DNA from: JAXDJH01 sp034663635
GTDB taxonomy: Bacteria > Actinomycetota > CADDZG01 > WHSQ01
Assembly: GCA_034663635.1 (NCBI GenBank)
Contig: JAXDJH010000022.1
Coordinates: forward strand, 124,001-188,000
Direction of reading: 5' to 3'
Length of the DNA stretch: 64,000 nucleotides
Shown here: positions 44,515 through 51,684 of the stretch, in pieces
Layout of the letters: the number at the start of each line of letters is the position of its first letter
Numbering within the stretch: the stretch's first letter is position 1
Made by a program: the position numbers and the translations under genes
Notes under the pieces: generated by a model
What the model was told of the DNA's origin: nothing
Databases searched by the model: none
The model's input: only the letters and a program-made list of their open reading frames with translations

Positions 44515-45329
44515 GCGACCGGTCGTCGGCCCCGATCGGAATGTTCGATTCGGGCCTCGGCGGACTAACGGTGGCTAGAGCGGTTATCGATCTCCTTCCG
44601 CACGAAGATCTCGTCTATTTCGGAGACACGGCCCGAACACCGTATGGACCCAGACCGCCCCAGCAGATACGGGAGTTCGGTCTGGAGATCATGGACCTCC
44701 TGGTCGAAGAGAACGTGAAGATGATCGTCGTCGCCTGCAACTCTGTAGACGTCACGGTCGGCGTCGACGTGCACGAACGCTATGGCGTTCCGATCGTCAG
44801 CGTCATCGAACCCGGCGTCAAGGCGGGCATCGGCGCGACTCGCAACCGTCGTCTCGGGATGATCGGAACGGTCGCAACGGTCGAGTCCCGCGCGTACGAC
44901 GTTGCCGTCGAGCGAACGAAAGCCAATGTGTTCTTCGAATCGCGCTCCTGCCCCAAGTTCGTGGACTTCGTCGAACGAGGTGACACGACATCCGACGCAC
45001 TGCTCGCCGCCGCAGAGGACTATCTGACTCCGCTCAAAGAGCTCGACATCGACACCCTGATCCTCGGCTGCACCCACTACCCATTGCTGTCCGGCGTGAT
45101 CCAGTACGTGATGGGCGATGACGTGGTTCTCATCTCCAGCGCGGAGGCGACGGCCAACGAGGTCTATGCGCAGTTGCTCGATACGGACCGGCTGAATCGG
45201 GCCGAGCGCCCCGGCCATCAACGATTCATGTTGTCGGGCGAGCCGGAGAGCGGCGGAGAACTCGGTCGGCGGTTCCTTGGGCCCGAGTTCGGCCATGCCG
45301 AGCACAGACCGTGGGAGGCCGCTGCGTGA
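44508..45329 (+). CDS. murI: Glutamate racemase
   Basis: 273 residues. Racemase hallmarks are MFDSGLGGLTVARA, YFGDTARTPYG, the first catalytic Cys in VVACNSVDVTVG (about C77) and the second in LGCTHYPLL. The usual ACNT is ACNS here, a mild change. It supplies D-glutamate for peptidoglycan. It overlaps cysM by 7 nt and the next gene by GTGA, preserving the Rv1336-Rv1338-Rv1339 arrangement known from mycobacteria. Confidence 0.93.
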   Translation: MVSDRSSAPIGMFDSGLGGLTVARAVIDLLPHEDLVYFGDTARTPYGPRPPQQIREFGLEIMDLLVEENVKMIVVACNSVDVTVGVDVHERYGVPIVSVIEPGVKAGIGATRNRRLGMIGTVATVESRAYDVAVERTKANVFFESRSCPKFVDFVERGDTTSDALLAAAEDYLTPLKELDIDTLILGCTHYPLLSGVIQYVMGDDVVLISSAEATANEVYAQLLDTDRLNRAERPGHQRFMLSGEPESGGELGRRFLGPEFGHAEHRPWEAAA

Positions 45330-46072
45330 GTCTCGACGTCACGGTCCTGGGATCCTCCGCGATGTACGCGACTGTCGACCGAGCGTGCTCCGGCTATCTG
45401 GTCGTCATCGACGGCAAGAACCTCCTGCTGGATGCGGGGGCCGGAGTCTGGCGTAACCTCCTGCGCCACATCGACTACGACCGTATAGATGGAGTCCTCT
45501 TGACCCACCGACATCCCGACCACACCACCGATCTGTTTCAGGTTTTCCACGCCCGTCGCTACGGAGCGGCCGATGCCTTGCCTCGTATCCCGTTGTGGGC
45601 CCCTGCCGAGACCATGGACAGGATCAACGCCTTCTCCACCGAGCTGGATGAGGCTTTCGATCTTCAGACCATCAAGGCGGGGCAAAAGCTCGATGTGTTG
45701 GGGAGCGCGGTGTCGCTGTTCGAGATGGCTCATCCGCCGGAGACGGTTGGCGTAAGGCTCGAGGTCGAAGGAGCCGTATTCGCCTATTCGGCGGACTCGG
45801 GACTCGACGCCGATTTCGATGGCCTGGCCGGGAGCGCGGACGTCTTCATCTGCGAAGCCACCTACCAGGACGGAGACGACCCCTGGTTCGGGCACCTGTT
45901 CGCCGGCCAAGCGGGTGAGATATCGGATCGAGTGGGAGCGCGGAAGGTCGTGCTCACGCACCTGCCGGCGGGCCGGGACCTAGGTCTGTCCCTCACGCAA
46001 GCCGTTCACTCTGCGGGGGATTCGCAGGTTCAACTCGCGGCCGATGGGCTCGCGCTGGAGGTGGGATCGTGA
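45326..46072 (+). CDS. Metallo-beta-lactamase-fold hydrolase, Rv1339-like
   Basis: 248 residues from a GTG overlapping the murI stop. The metal motif THRHPDHTTDLF (HxHxDH-like, with Arg in place of the second residue) is followed by an Asp in YSADSGLDADF and a final His in VVLTHLPAG. Position between murI and rph matches Rv1339 of M. tuberculosis, which has been reported to be an atypical cAMP phosphodiesterase. Nucleotide phosphodiesterase activity is therefore a reasonable but unproven inference. Confidence 0.85.
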   Translation: MSLDVTVLGSSAMYATVDRACSGYLVVIDGKNLLLDAGAGVWRNLLRHIDYDRIDGVLLTHRHPDHTTDLFQVFHARRYGAADALPRIPLWAPAETMDRINAFSTELDEAFDLQTIKAGQKLDVLGSAVSLFEMAHPPETVGVRLEVEGAVFAYSADSGLDADFDGLAGSADVFICEATYQDGDDPWFGHLFAGQAGEISDRVGARKVVLTHLPAGRDLGLSLTQAVHSAGDSQVQLAADGLALEVGS

Positions 46073-46800
46073 CTCGACATGACGGACGAGCGTCCGACGA
46101 GATGAGACCCGTGACCATGACTCTCGGGTTCATGCCAAACGCGGAGGGCTCCTGTCTCGTCGAGATGGGCGGAACCAAAGTCATCTGCACGGCGACACTC
46201 GAGGGAAGTGTGCCTAGATGGATGCAGGGGAGAGGCGTCGGCTGGGTCACCGCCGAGTATTCGATGCTCCCGCGTTCCTCATCCGAACGCATCCCGCGCG
46301 AGGTCAACAAGGGCCGTCCTTCGGGACGCACCCAAGAGATCCAGCGCTTGATAGGTCGGTCGCTTAGAGCAGTGACGGATATGTCTGTGCTTGGAGAACG
46401 AACGGTGTGGCTCGACTGCGATGTGTTGCAGGCGGATGGTGGTACGAGGACGGCTTCGATCACCGGAGCGTTCGTCGCGCTCGCTCAGGCATTCGCAACG
46501 CTCGAGGACAACGGCGAACTGACGAAGTCGCCTCTGATCGATTCGGTTTCGGCGATCAGCGTGGGGATCGTCGACGGCGTTCCGTGTCTCGATCTCAACT
46601 ACATCGAGGATTCCGGCGCGCAGGTCGACATGAACGTCGTCATGACGGGGGCCGGAAAGCTAGTGGAGGTTCAGGGCACTGCCGAAGATGGAGCTTTCGA
46701 ACGATCCGAGCTGGACCTTCTCCTCGATCTCGCGACGAAGGGGATCGGCGAGCTGACGATGTACCAGGAACGCGCCCTGGGAGCCCCTTCGGGCGAGTGA
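46069..46800 (+). CDS. rph: Ribonuclease PH
   Basis: 243 residues. RNase PH motifs: TRHDGRASDEMRPV, GGTKVICTATLE, GWVTAEYSMLPRSS, RPSGRTQEIQRLIGRSLRA and DCDVLQADGGTRTASITGA. It is a phosphorolytic 3' exonuclease that trims tRNA precursors. It overlaps both neighbours by 4 nt (GTGA), so mec through rdgB looks like one transcriptional and translational unit. Confidence 0.96.
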   Translation: MTRHDGRASDEMRPVTMTLGFMPNAEGSCLVEMGGTKVICTATLEGSVPRWMQGRGVGWVTAEYSMLPRSSSERIPREVNKGRPSGRTQEIQRLIGRSLRAVTDMSVLGERTVWLDCDVLQADGGTRTASITGAFVALAQAFATLEDNGELTKSPLIDSVSAISVGIVDGVPCLDLNYIEDSGAQVDMNVVMTGAGKLVEVQGTAEDGAFERSELDLLLDLATKGIGELTMYQERALGAPSGE

Positions 46801-47393
46801 GAGTCGTATTCGCTTCGCGCAACCGGCACAAGGCCGAACAGGTAGCGCGGTTGCTACCGGAACTCGAGATCCTTTCGCTCGATGAAGTCGCTCCCGACCT
46901 CGAGTTGAAGGAGCCGTACGACACGTTCGAGGAGAACGCGCTCGCGAAGGCCCGGACCGTTGTTGCCGCAGTGCACATGCCCGCGATCGCCGACGACTCC
47001 GGGATCGAAGTGGATGCGCTGAGCGGGCAACCCGGAGTGCGGTCGGCGCGATGGGCCGGCGAAGTCGCAACCGACAAGGAGAACAACGAAAAGCTCGTCG
47101 CCGAGATGAAGGACGTGCCGGAAGCAGACCGTTCCTGTCGCTACAGATGCGTCGCGGTACTCGTTACTCCCGACGGACGAGAGGTCACGGCCACCGGAAC
47201 GTGTGAGGGCACCGTGGTTCTAGAGGGCCGCGGGTCGCTGGGGTTCGGCTACGACCCGCATGTCATTCCAGAGGGACAGACCCGCACGATGGGAGAGATC
47301 CCACTCGACGAGAAGCTTCAGTTCAGTCATCGAGGACGCGCGTTTAGGGAGCTTGCCGGCCGGCTCGGCCTCGGGGGTCAGGAAACGCCGTAG
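46797..47393 (+). CDS. rdgB: XTP/dITP diphosphatase (RdgB/HAM1)
   Basis: 198 residues from GTG 46797. Family motifs are VFASRNRHKAEQV (SxNxxK), PYDTFEENALAKA, ADDSGIEVDALSGQPGVRSARWAG and GFGYDPHVIPEG, then FSHRGRAFREL at the C-terminus. It hydrolyses non-canonical purine triphosphates to keep them out of DNA and RNA. The rph-rdgB pairing is widespread. The 3' end overlaps the convergent phosphatase gene by 16 nt. Confidence 0.95.
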   Translation: MRVVFASRNRHKAEQVARLLPELEILSLDEVAPDLELKEPYDTFEENALAKARTVVAAVHMPAIADDSGIEVDALSGQPGVRSARWAGEVATDKENNEKLVAEMKDVPEADRSCRYRCVAVLVTPDGREVTATGTCEGTVVLEGRGSLGFGYDPHVIPEGQTRTMGEIPLDEKLQFSHRGRAFRELAGRLGLGGQETP

Positions 47394-48172
47394 CGGTTCG
47401 CTGCTTCGTAGACGGTCTCCGCCAGAGATGACGCGCAGGAGACGCACGAGCCGTGGTGCTCGAAGGGCTTGCCCGTTAGCGTCGAGATACGGCCCCCGGC
47501 CTCCGTGACGATCGGCTCCAACGCGGCCACGTCCCAGATCGATAGTTCCGGCTCGACCATGGCGTGTGCCGCTCCACGGGCGACGAGCATGTGGCCCCAG
47601 AAGTCGCCGAAGCCGCGCGTGCGCGCTGCCTTGGCGGAAAGCTCAGTAAGAAACTTGTCGAACGGTTCGCCTTCATTCGGAAACCCGGCATGTAAGAGCG
47701 TCCCCGACTTCAGATCAACGCCCTCGTCGGTCGAGATCGATTCACCGTTGCAGCGCGCTCCCATATCAATAGCAGCGTCGTAGGTCTCATCAAGGGCTGG
47801 GGCGTGCGCGACGCCGACCACGCTTAGTCCATCGATTCGCAATCCCACGAGCGTTGCCCAGATCGGGATCCCTGCCATGTAGTTATTGGTTCCATCGATC
47901 GGATCGATCACCCAGGTCGGTGCTCCTTCGATCGGCGCTCCACCTCCAGCCGCAGTTAGGCCTTCTTCTTCTCCGAGGATGTTGTGCTCGGGCCACGATC
48001 GGGCGATCCGCAAGCGGATCTGGGCTTCCACCGCCCAATCAGCTTCAGTGACCCAAGTCCCGTCGGCCTTCTTCTCGCTCTTTGGGTCGTTGCGGTAGTG
48101 ACCCATCGCGAGACGGCCGCCGAGCTGAGCAAGCTCGAGCGCGAACTCGAGTTCGGACGAGTAGTCGTTCAT
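47378..48172 (-). CDS. Inositol monophosphatase-family phosphatase, HisN-like
   Basis: 264 residues. Metal-binding motifs are EEEG (about 68-71), IDPIDGTNNY and the C-terminal SIWDVAALEPIV. GDFWGHMLVARGAA is characteristic of the histidinol-phosphatase (HisN) branch rather than general inositol phosphatases. It would complete histidine biosynthesis or dephosphorylate a related substrate. TAGGCT lies exactly 6 nt before the ATG on this strand with no ribosome binding site, another leaderless pattern. Confidence 0.88.
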   Translation of the reverse strand: MNDYSSELEFALELAQLGGRLAMGHYRNDPKSEKKADGTWVTEADWAVEAQIRLRIARSWPEHNILGEEEGLTAAGGGAPIEGAPTWVIDPIDGTNNYMAGIPIWATLVGLRIDGLSVVGVAHAPALDETYDAAIDMGARCNGESISTDEGVDLKSGTLLHAGFPNEGEPFDKFLTELSAKAARTRGFGDFWGHMLVARGAAHAMVEPELSIWDVAALEPIVTEAGGRISTLTGKPFEHHGSCVSCASSLAETVYEAANRYGVS

Positions 48173-48253
48173 AGGGAGAGCCTAGCCAGGTCGCTTATGT
48201 TCCGGAATCGAGACGGCGGCAACAGCAGCCGGAGGGAGAGAGGGAGGTCGTTC

Positions 48254-48748
48254 TTGAGCAGATGGAAGATCCTGAGCGTTGTGACTGCGGCGGTAAGCGT
48301 CGGGGTACTCGTCGCAACCTTGCTTCCCGCAGCATCGCAGGTGAGCGGAGAGCGCTTCGTGCTCTGCGAGAAGAACGGAGACCAGGACTACGAAACAGAC
48401 ATAGACAACGGTCGGAAGGGGCCGTCTGCCGGCGACGTCTTTATCTTCTCGGAGCCGGAATTCGACAAGGACGGCAATCACGTCGGCAAGGTATTTGGGA
48501 AAGGAACCATTCTTCGGCTGCTGGACGATGACGATGGCGTGTCCCAGCTCAACGTCAGTATCAATCTGAAGGGTGGACGTCTGGAGCTTCAGGGTTCGAC
48601 GAAGTTCTCTAACTTCGGCGGGAAGCTCGAGTTCGCGGTCGTCGGAGGGACCGGCAAGTACGCCGGGCGCGATGGGACGGCAACCATCGCCGACCGCAAG
48701 TGTCCAGGCTTCGACAACGGCGACAGGGTCACGATCGAGCTCACCTAA
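48254..48748 (+). CDS. Secreted dirigent/allene-oxide-cyclase-like barrel protein
   Basis: 164 residues from TTG 48254, preceded by GGGAGG at 6-7 nt. A signal peptide (ILSVVTAAVSVGVLVATLLPAASQ) precedes a small beta-barrel with the segment FAVVGGTGKYAGRDGTATI, which is the typical dirigent/allene-oxide-cyclase signature, and strands DVFIFSEPEFDKDGN and GGRLELQGSTKF. Bacterial members are exported and of unknown function. Cys in VLCEKNG and DRKCPGF may pair. Confidence 0.7.
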   Translation: MSRWKILSVVTAAVSVGVLVATLLPAASQVSGERFVLCEKNGDQDYETDIDNGRKGPSAGDVFIFSEPEFDKDGNHVGKVFGKGTILRLLDDDDGVSQLNVSINLKGGRLELQGSTKFSNFGGKLEFAVVGGTGKYAGRDGTATIADRKCPGFDNGDRVTIELT

Positions 48749-48763
48749 CAGGCGCTGCAAAGA

Positions 48764-49297
48764 TCAGTAAACGGGCCGGCCCTGTTCGTCCAGGGCCGGC
48801 CCTTTCAATACGAGAGTTCCCGCTGCGAGATCGTGCAGGCCCTGCCGCCGTGGGGTGATGAAGAGCGGAGCCGAGAGCACCAGCAGAAGTATCGGGGCCA
48901 CGATCAGGGAAACGAAAGCGGAGTAGGCGAACGCCGCTTTCGCTAGAGCCCTCGCGATAGCGCGAACCGGCGAGATCTTGCGTCCCGCCTCGTCCGTTAC
49001 GCGGATCCGCAAGAACGTCTTTCCGATGGTGCCCTGTCGGATGGAGCCCTCGGATCCGGCCGAGTAGACGAGCACGAAGAGGGCCGCGGAAAGCTCGCCC
49101 CAGATCGTCTTGGCGGCGGCGCCCTTGAAGGTGATGCTGTAGAAGCTCGAGTAGGCAAGGTCCGCCGCCACCGAGACCGCGTAGGCCCCAACCCCCAGCA
49201 GCAGCGCATCGACCAGGGCCGCCCCTATCCGGGCCCCGATCGAGGCGGGTCGCGTGTAGGGGCTGAGCTCGGCCTGGGCCGCTGGATCGTCCGCCAT
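48764..49297 (-). CDS. RDD-family membrane protein
   Basis: 177 residues from ATG 49297. The RDD pattern is visible: RPASIGARIGAALVDALLLG (Arg-x5-Asp near the first helix), a second helix (LFVLVYSAGSEGS), GTIGKTFLRIRVTDEAGRKIS, and R-Q-G-L-H-D-L-A-A-G-T near the end. Three to four transmembrane helices. RDD proteins are often membrane accessory or transport proteins; the role here is unknown. Its last codons contain the plus-strand terminator hairpin. Confidence 0.82.
   Translation of the reverse strand: MADDPAAQAELSPYTRPASIGARIGAALVDALLLGVGAYAVSVAADLAYSSFYSITFKGAAAKTIWGELSAALFVLVYSAGSEGSIRQGTIGKTFLRIRVTDEAGRKISPVRAIARALAKAAFAYSAFVSLIVAPILLLVLSAPLFITPRRQGLHDLAAGTLVLKGPALDEQGRPVY
48773..48805. 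terminator. Perfect 12-bp terminator hairpin embedded in the RDD coding end
   Basis: GGGCCGGCCCTG (48773-48784) and CAGGGCCGGCCC (48791-48802) form a perfect stem with a 6-nt loop followed by TTT. It lies 25 nt after the dirigent-like gene stop and inside the last codons of the convergent RDD gene. Confidence 0.8.
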
Positions 49298-49410
49298 CGC
49301 ATCCGAGTGAATCACTCCCGGCGCCCCGGGGCGAGAAGCGCCGGAGCTGCAGGAAACAGGACAAGCACGGCGAATTGGACGAAACCATTCGCGGGCGGAA
49401 AAGGAAACCA

Positions 49411-50904
49411 ATGAACCTGAGGCGTCTCAACGCCGTAGTTGTAGTCGCGCTGCTCCTATCTCTGATCCCCTTGGGCGCCGGCGCTGCCGAAAGCTCTGAA
49501 TTCAACTTGACGGCGATCGCCAGGACCTCGCCCGACGTGGTGCGTCCCGGAGATGCCCTTACCTTCACCTTCGAAGCATCGGGTCCCGGAGAGCTCGATT
49601 CCATCGATCTGACCTTCGAGGATTCGATCGGCCGCGAGAGGAACGCGCGGGCCGGAGATGAAGGATTCGACAGGGTAGTAACTGACGCCTGGCTCAACGG
49701 CCCTCACGAGTTGACCGAAGTCACCACCTACTGGCGCGTGGACAACGGTTGGTTCCTCAAGAGCTACTACCGCGATGGAACGTCTGATGGAGATGGATCG
49801 CACACCCTCGACTTCGAAGCTCTCGACTTCACTGTTGAAGGAGCCAGCGCGGATGTGACCGTTCCTGAGTTGCAATCGATCTCTGTTCTCAATGAAAGCG
49901 TTCTCGGCCTAGACGATGACCTCCAGATCGCATTCGATGTCGCCGATGACGCACCCATCGACTTCGTTGACATGATGTTCACAGATCCCGCGGGACGGGT
50001 GCGCTGGTTATGGGATACCGCTCCCGAAGCGCACGGAACGCTCAGCCAGGCGGTGGGGAAGAACTGGAGGAGCGGCGACTACGTCCTCGACACCGTTTAT
50101 GTCTGGTCCCAAAACGATCTGGGGATCGTCTACTACGGCGACGGAACCGTAGAGCGGTTCCCAGATGGCGCCTCCGGTCCGACCGCAAACAACCTTTCGT
50201 TCGACGAGGTCACCTTCACGGTCGACAACCCGGGAGGGGACTTCGTGGGCCCCGAATTGACGGGAGTCTCGAGTGGCGACTCGCATACGTATTTCCCGGG
50301 CGAACGCCTCGAGTTCGATTACACGGCCTCGGATCCCTCCGGCGTGGATGCCGTTGGCTTCCTTTTCACCACTCAAGATCAAGTGTGGAAGTGGGCAACC
50401 AAATGGTCGGATGACCCGGATGGGCTCGACGGTCATATAGACGTGTCGATGAACTCTTGGAGCGTCGGTCACTACGAATTGGCGGCTGTCTCGCTTCGGG
50501 ACCTCGCGGATAATTTCTCGAGATATCTGAGGGATGGCTCGATCGAAGAGGAATATGAAGCGACGGGAGAAACTCACAGTCTCGATTTCTCCGGCCTCGA
50601 CCTCGACGTAGTCGCGTGGCCTTACACATTCGAGAGCGAAGGTGATCTGGGCACTCTGCAGATCGACTTCGCAAGCGGAAAGTTCCGGATGACCCAGGAC
50701 GGCTGGTGGTCCACACCCGTGATGACTTCAGAGATCACGTCGTTGCCGGGAGGCCTGTTCGCGGCAACCTTCAACGACGCAGACTTCTCTTTGGAGGGCA
50801 CCTTCGACCCTGCCACGGGACGGTTCCAAGCCACGGTTCGTGATGGAGTTGGCGTCACTCCGCTCGGCTCGGCCAACCTGCCGGCGCCTCTTCCCATCCC
50901 GTAA
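49411..50904 (+). CDS. Secreted protein with three Ig-like repeats
   Basis: 497 residues from an ATG preceded by AAAAGGAAA. Signal peptide about 1-26. Three blocks of about 110 residues follow, each with an early strand (SIDLTFEDSIGR, FVDMMFTDPAGR, AVGFLFTTQDQV), a middle strand (HELTEVTTYWRVDNG, DYVLDTVYVWSQNDLG, HYELAAVSLRDLADN), a YYRDG/YYGDG/YLRDG turn and a closing LDF-x-x-L/V-x-F/L-x-V strand. These look like bacterial Ig-like or cadherin-like domains. The C-terminal about 80 residues differ (GTLQIDFASGKFRMTQDGWW). No anchor is visible, so it may be released or act as an adhesin. Confidence 0.7.
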   Translation: MNLRRLNAVVVVALLLSLIPLGAGAAESSEFNLTAIARTSPDVVRPGDALTFTFEASGPGELDSIDLTFEDSIGRERNARAGDEGFDRVVTDAWLNGPHELTEVTTYWRVDNGWFLKSYYRDGTSDGDGSHTLDFEALDFTVEGASADVTVPELQSISVLNESVLGLDDDLQIAFDVADDAPIDFVDMMFTDPAGRVRWLWDTAPEAHGTLSQAVGKNWRSGDYVLDTVYVWSQNDLGIVYYGDGTVERFPDGASGPTANNLSFDEVTFTVDNPGGDFVGPELTGVSSGDSHTYFPGERLEFDYTASDPSGVDAVGFLFTTQDQVWKWATKWSDDPDGLDGHIDVSMNSWSVGHYELAAVSLRDLADNFSRYLRDGSIEEEYEATGETHSLDFSGLDLDVVAWPYTFESEGDLGTLQIDFASGKFRMTQDGWWSTPVMTSEITSLPGGLFAATFNDADFSLEGTFDPATGRFQATVRDGVGVTPLGSANLPAPLPIP

Positions 50905-50910
50905 GGGTCG

Positions 50911-50995
50911 TGCGGGCGGAGGGATTTGAACCCTCAAGCTCTTACGAGCACCGGCACCTAAAGCCGGCATGTTTGCCAGATTTCATCACGCCCGC
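50911..50995 (-). tRNA. tRNA-Leu (UAG anticodon)
   Basis: 85-nt class II tRNA on the minus strand. The acceptor stem GCGGGCG (5' end at 50995) pairs with CGCCCGC ending at 50912, with discriminator A. The anticodon stem CCGGC/GCCGG encloses the loop UUUAGGU with anticodon UAG. The long variable arm and T-loop GGGUUCAAAUCCC fit leucine tRNAs. CCA is not encoded. Confidence 0.93.
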
Positions 50996-51071
50996 GCAGC
51001 GCAATCCTACGAGCTTGGATATCGCGATTTACCGGAAAGCCGCGGTGGCTCGTCTTGATGAGTTCATAGGT

Positions 51072-51161
51072 CCTAAGCACTAAGAGAAGCCACCTATTCG
51101 GGCTATTTCTTCGAATAGTGCTTGGTTTGAGGTTCCCGCTCCCTCAGGGGGGTAATTACCC
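51072..51161 (+). promoter_or_regulatory. Regulatory region with shared half-sites, SigB/SigF-like promoter and GGGTAATTACCC palindrome
   Basis: CCTAAGCACT at 51072-51081 exactly matches the idealised arm of the 19486 palindrome, and an inverted partial copy AGTGCTTGG lies at 51117-51125. GGTT (51131-51134) is followed after 15 nt by GGGTAA (51150-51155), which resembles the sigma-B/sigma-F promoter class. GGGTAATTACCC (51150-51161) is also a perfect 12-bp palindrome. All lie upstream of the RsbW-like gene. Confidence 0.45.
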
Positions 51162-51179
51162 AGGGACGAGGGGAGTGTG

Positions 51180-51572
51180 ATGGGAGAGCTCAGATTGCCG
51201 AGCGTCCCTGAGTCCGTGCCCCAAGTACGGGCTTTTGTACATGAGCAGCTTGCTCAGGTCTTAGACGATGACGCCCTCTACGACGTGCTCGTGGCCACGA
51301 CCGAGGCGGCTGGGAATGCCGTCAACCACGGTGGTCTGGGCGAGCAGGGGACGATCACGACGAGCTGCGACGCCCTGAAGGACAAAGTGATCATCACAAT
51401 CAAGGACGAGGGTCGCGGGTTCGAGCCGGCCCAAATCGAATCGGCAATGCCCGACGCGATGTCTACCGGCGGACGCGGGCTCGTCCTGGTGCAAGCGCTG
51501 ATGGACTCTCTCAAGATCGCATCCGGCCCCCGCGGAACCCTCCTCACGATGGAGCGAGCCATCACGGGTTAG
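51180..51572 (+). CDS. RsbW/SpoIIAB-like anti-sigma factor ATPase domain protein
   Basis: 130 residues from ATG 51180, with GAGGGGAG upstream. It is a stand-alone HATPase_c domain: N-box VATTEAAGNAVNHGG, G1 box IKDEGRGFEP and G2 box GGRGLVLVQALMDSL. This is the serine-kinase anti-sigma type that binds a stress sigma factor and phosphorylates an antagonist. Neither a sigma-B/F gene nor an antagonist gene is adjacent, so the partner is elsewhere. The possible SigB/F-type promoter upstream would allow autoregulation. Confidence 0.85.
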   Translation: MGELRLPSVPESVPQVRAFVHEQLAQVLDDDALYDVLVATTEAAGNAVNHGGLGEQGTITTSCDALKDKVIITIKDEGRGFEPAQIESAMPDAMSTGGRGLVLVQALMDSLKIASGPRGTLLTMERAITG

Positions 51573-51684
51573 GGCGTTTCGTCCCTTTTGTGCTCGCTTA
51601 GGTCAAGACCCCCTCCCACCCTGTCGAAGTGAACAGTGGGGCCGGCGGCGGCCCACTTCCAGACCGTTTTCGAGGGGGCTCGTC

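Noticed and set aside
44730..44760. Inactive glutamate racemase because of ACNS instead of ACNT
   Set aside because: Both catalytic cysteines and surrounding motifs are present; Thr to Ser is a conservative change.
51566..51684. Riboswitch in the leader of the LAS/GYW-repeat gene
   Set aside because: Two short stems can be drawn (CCCA...TGGG and GGGCC...GGCCC), but no consensus of a known riboswitch was recognised.
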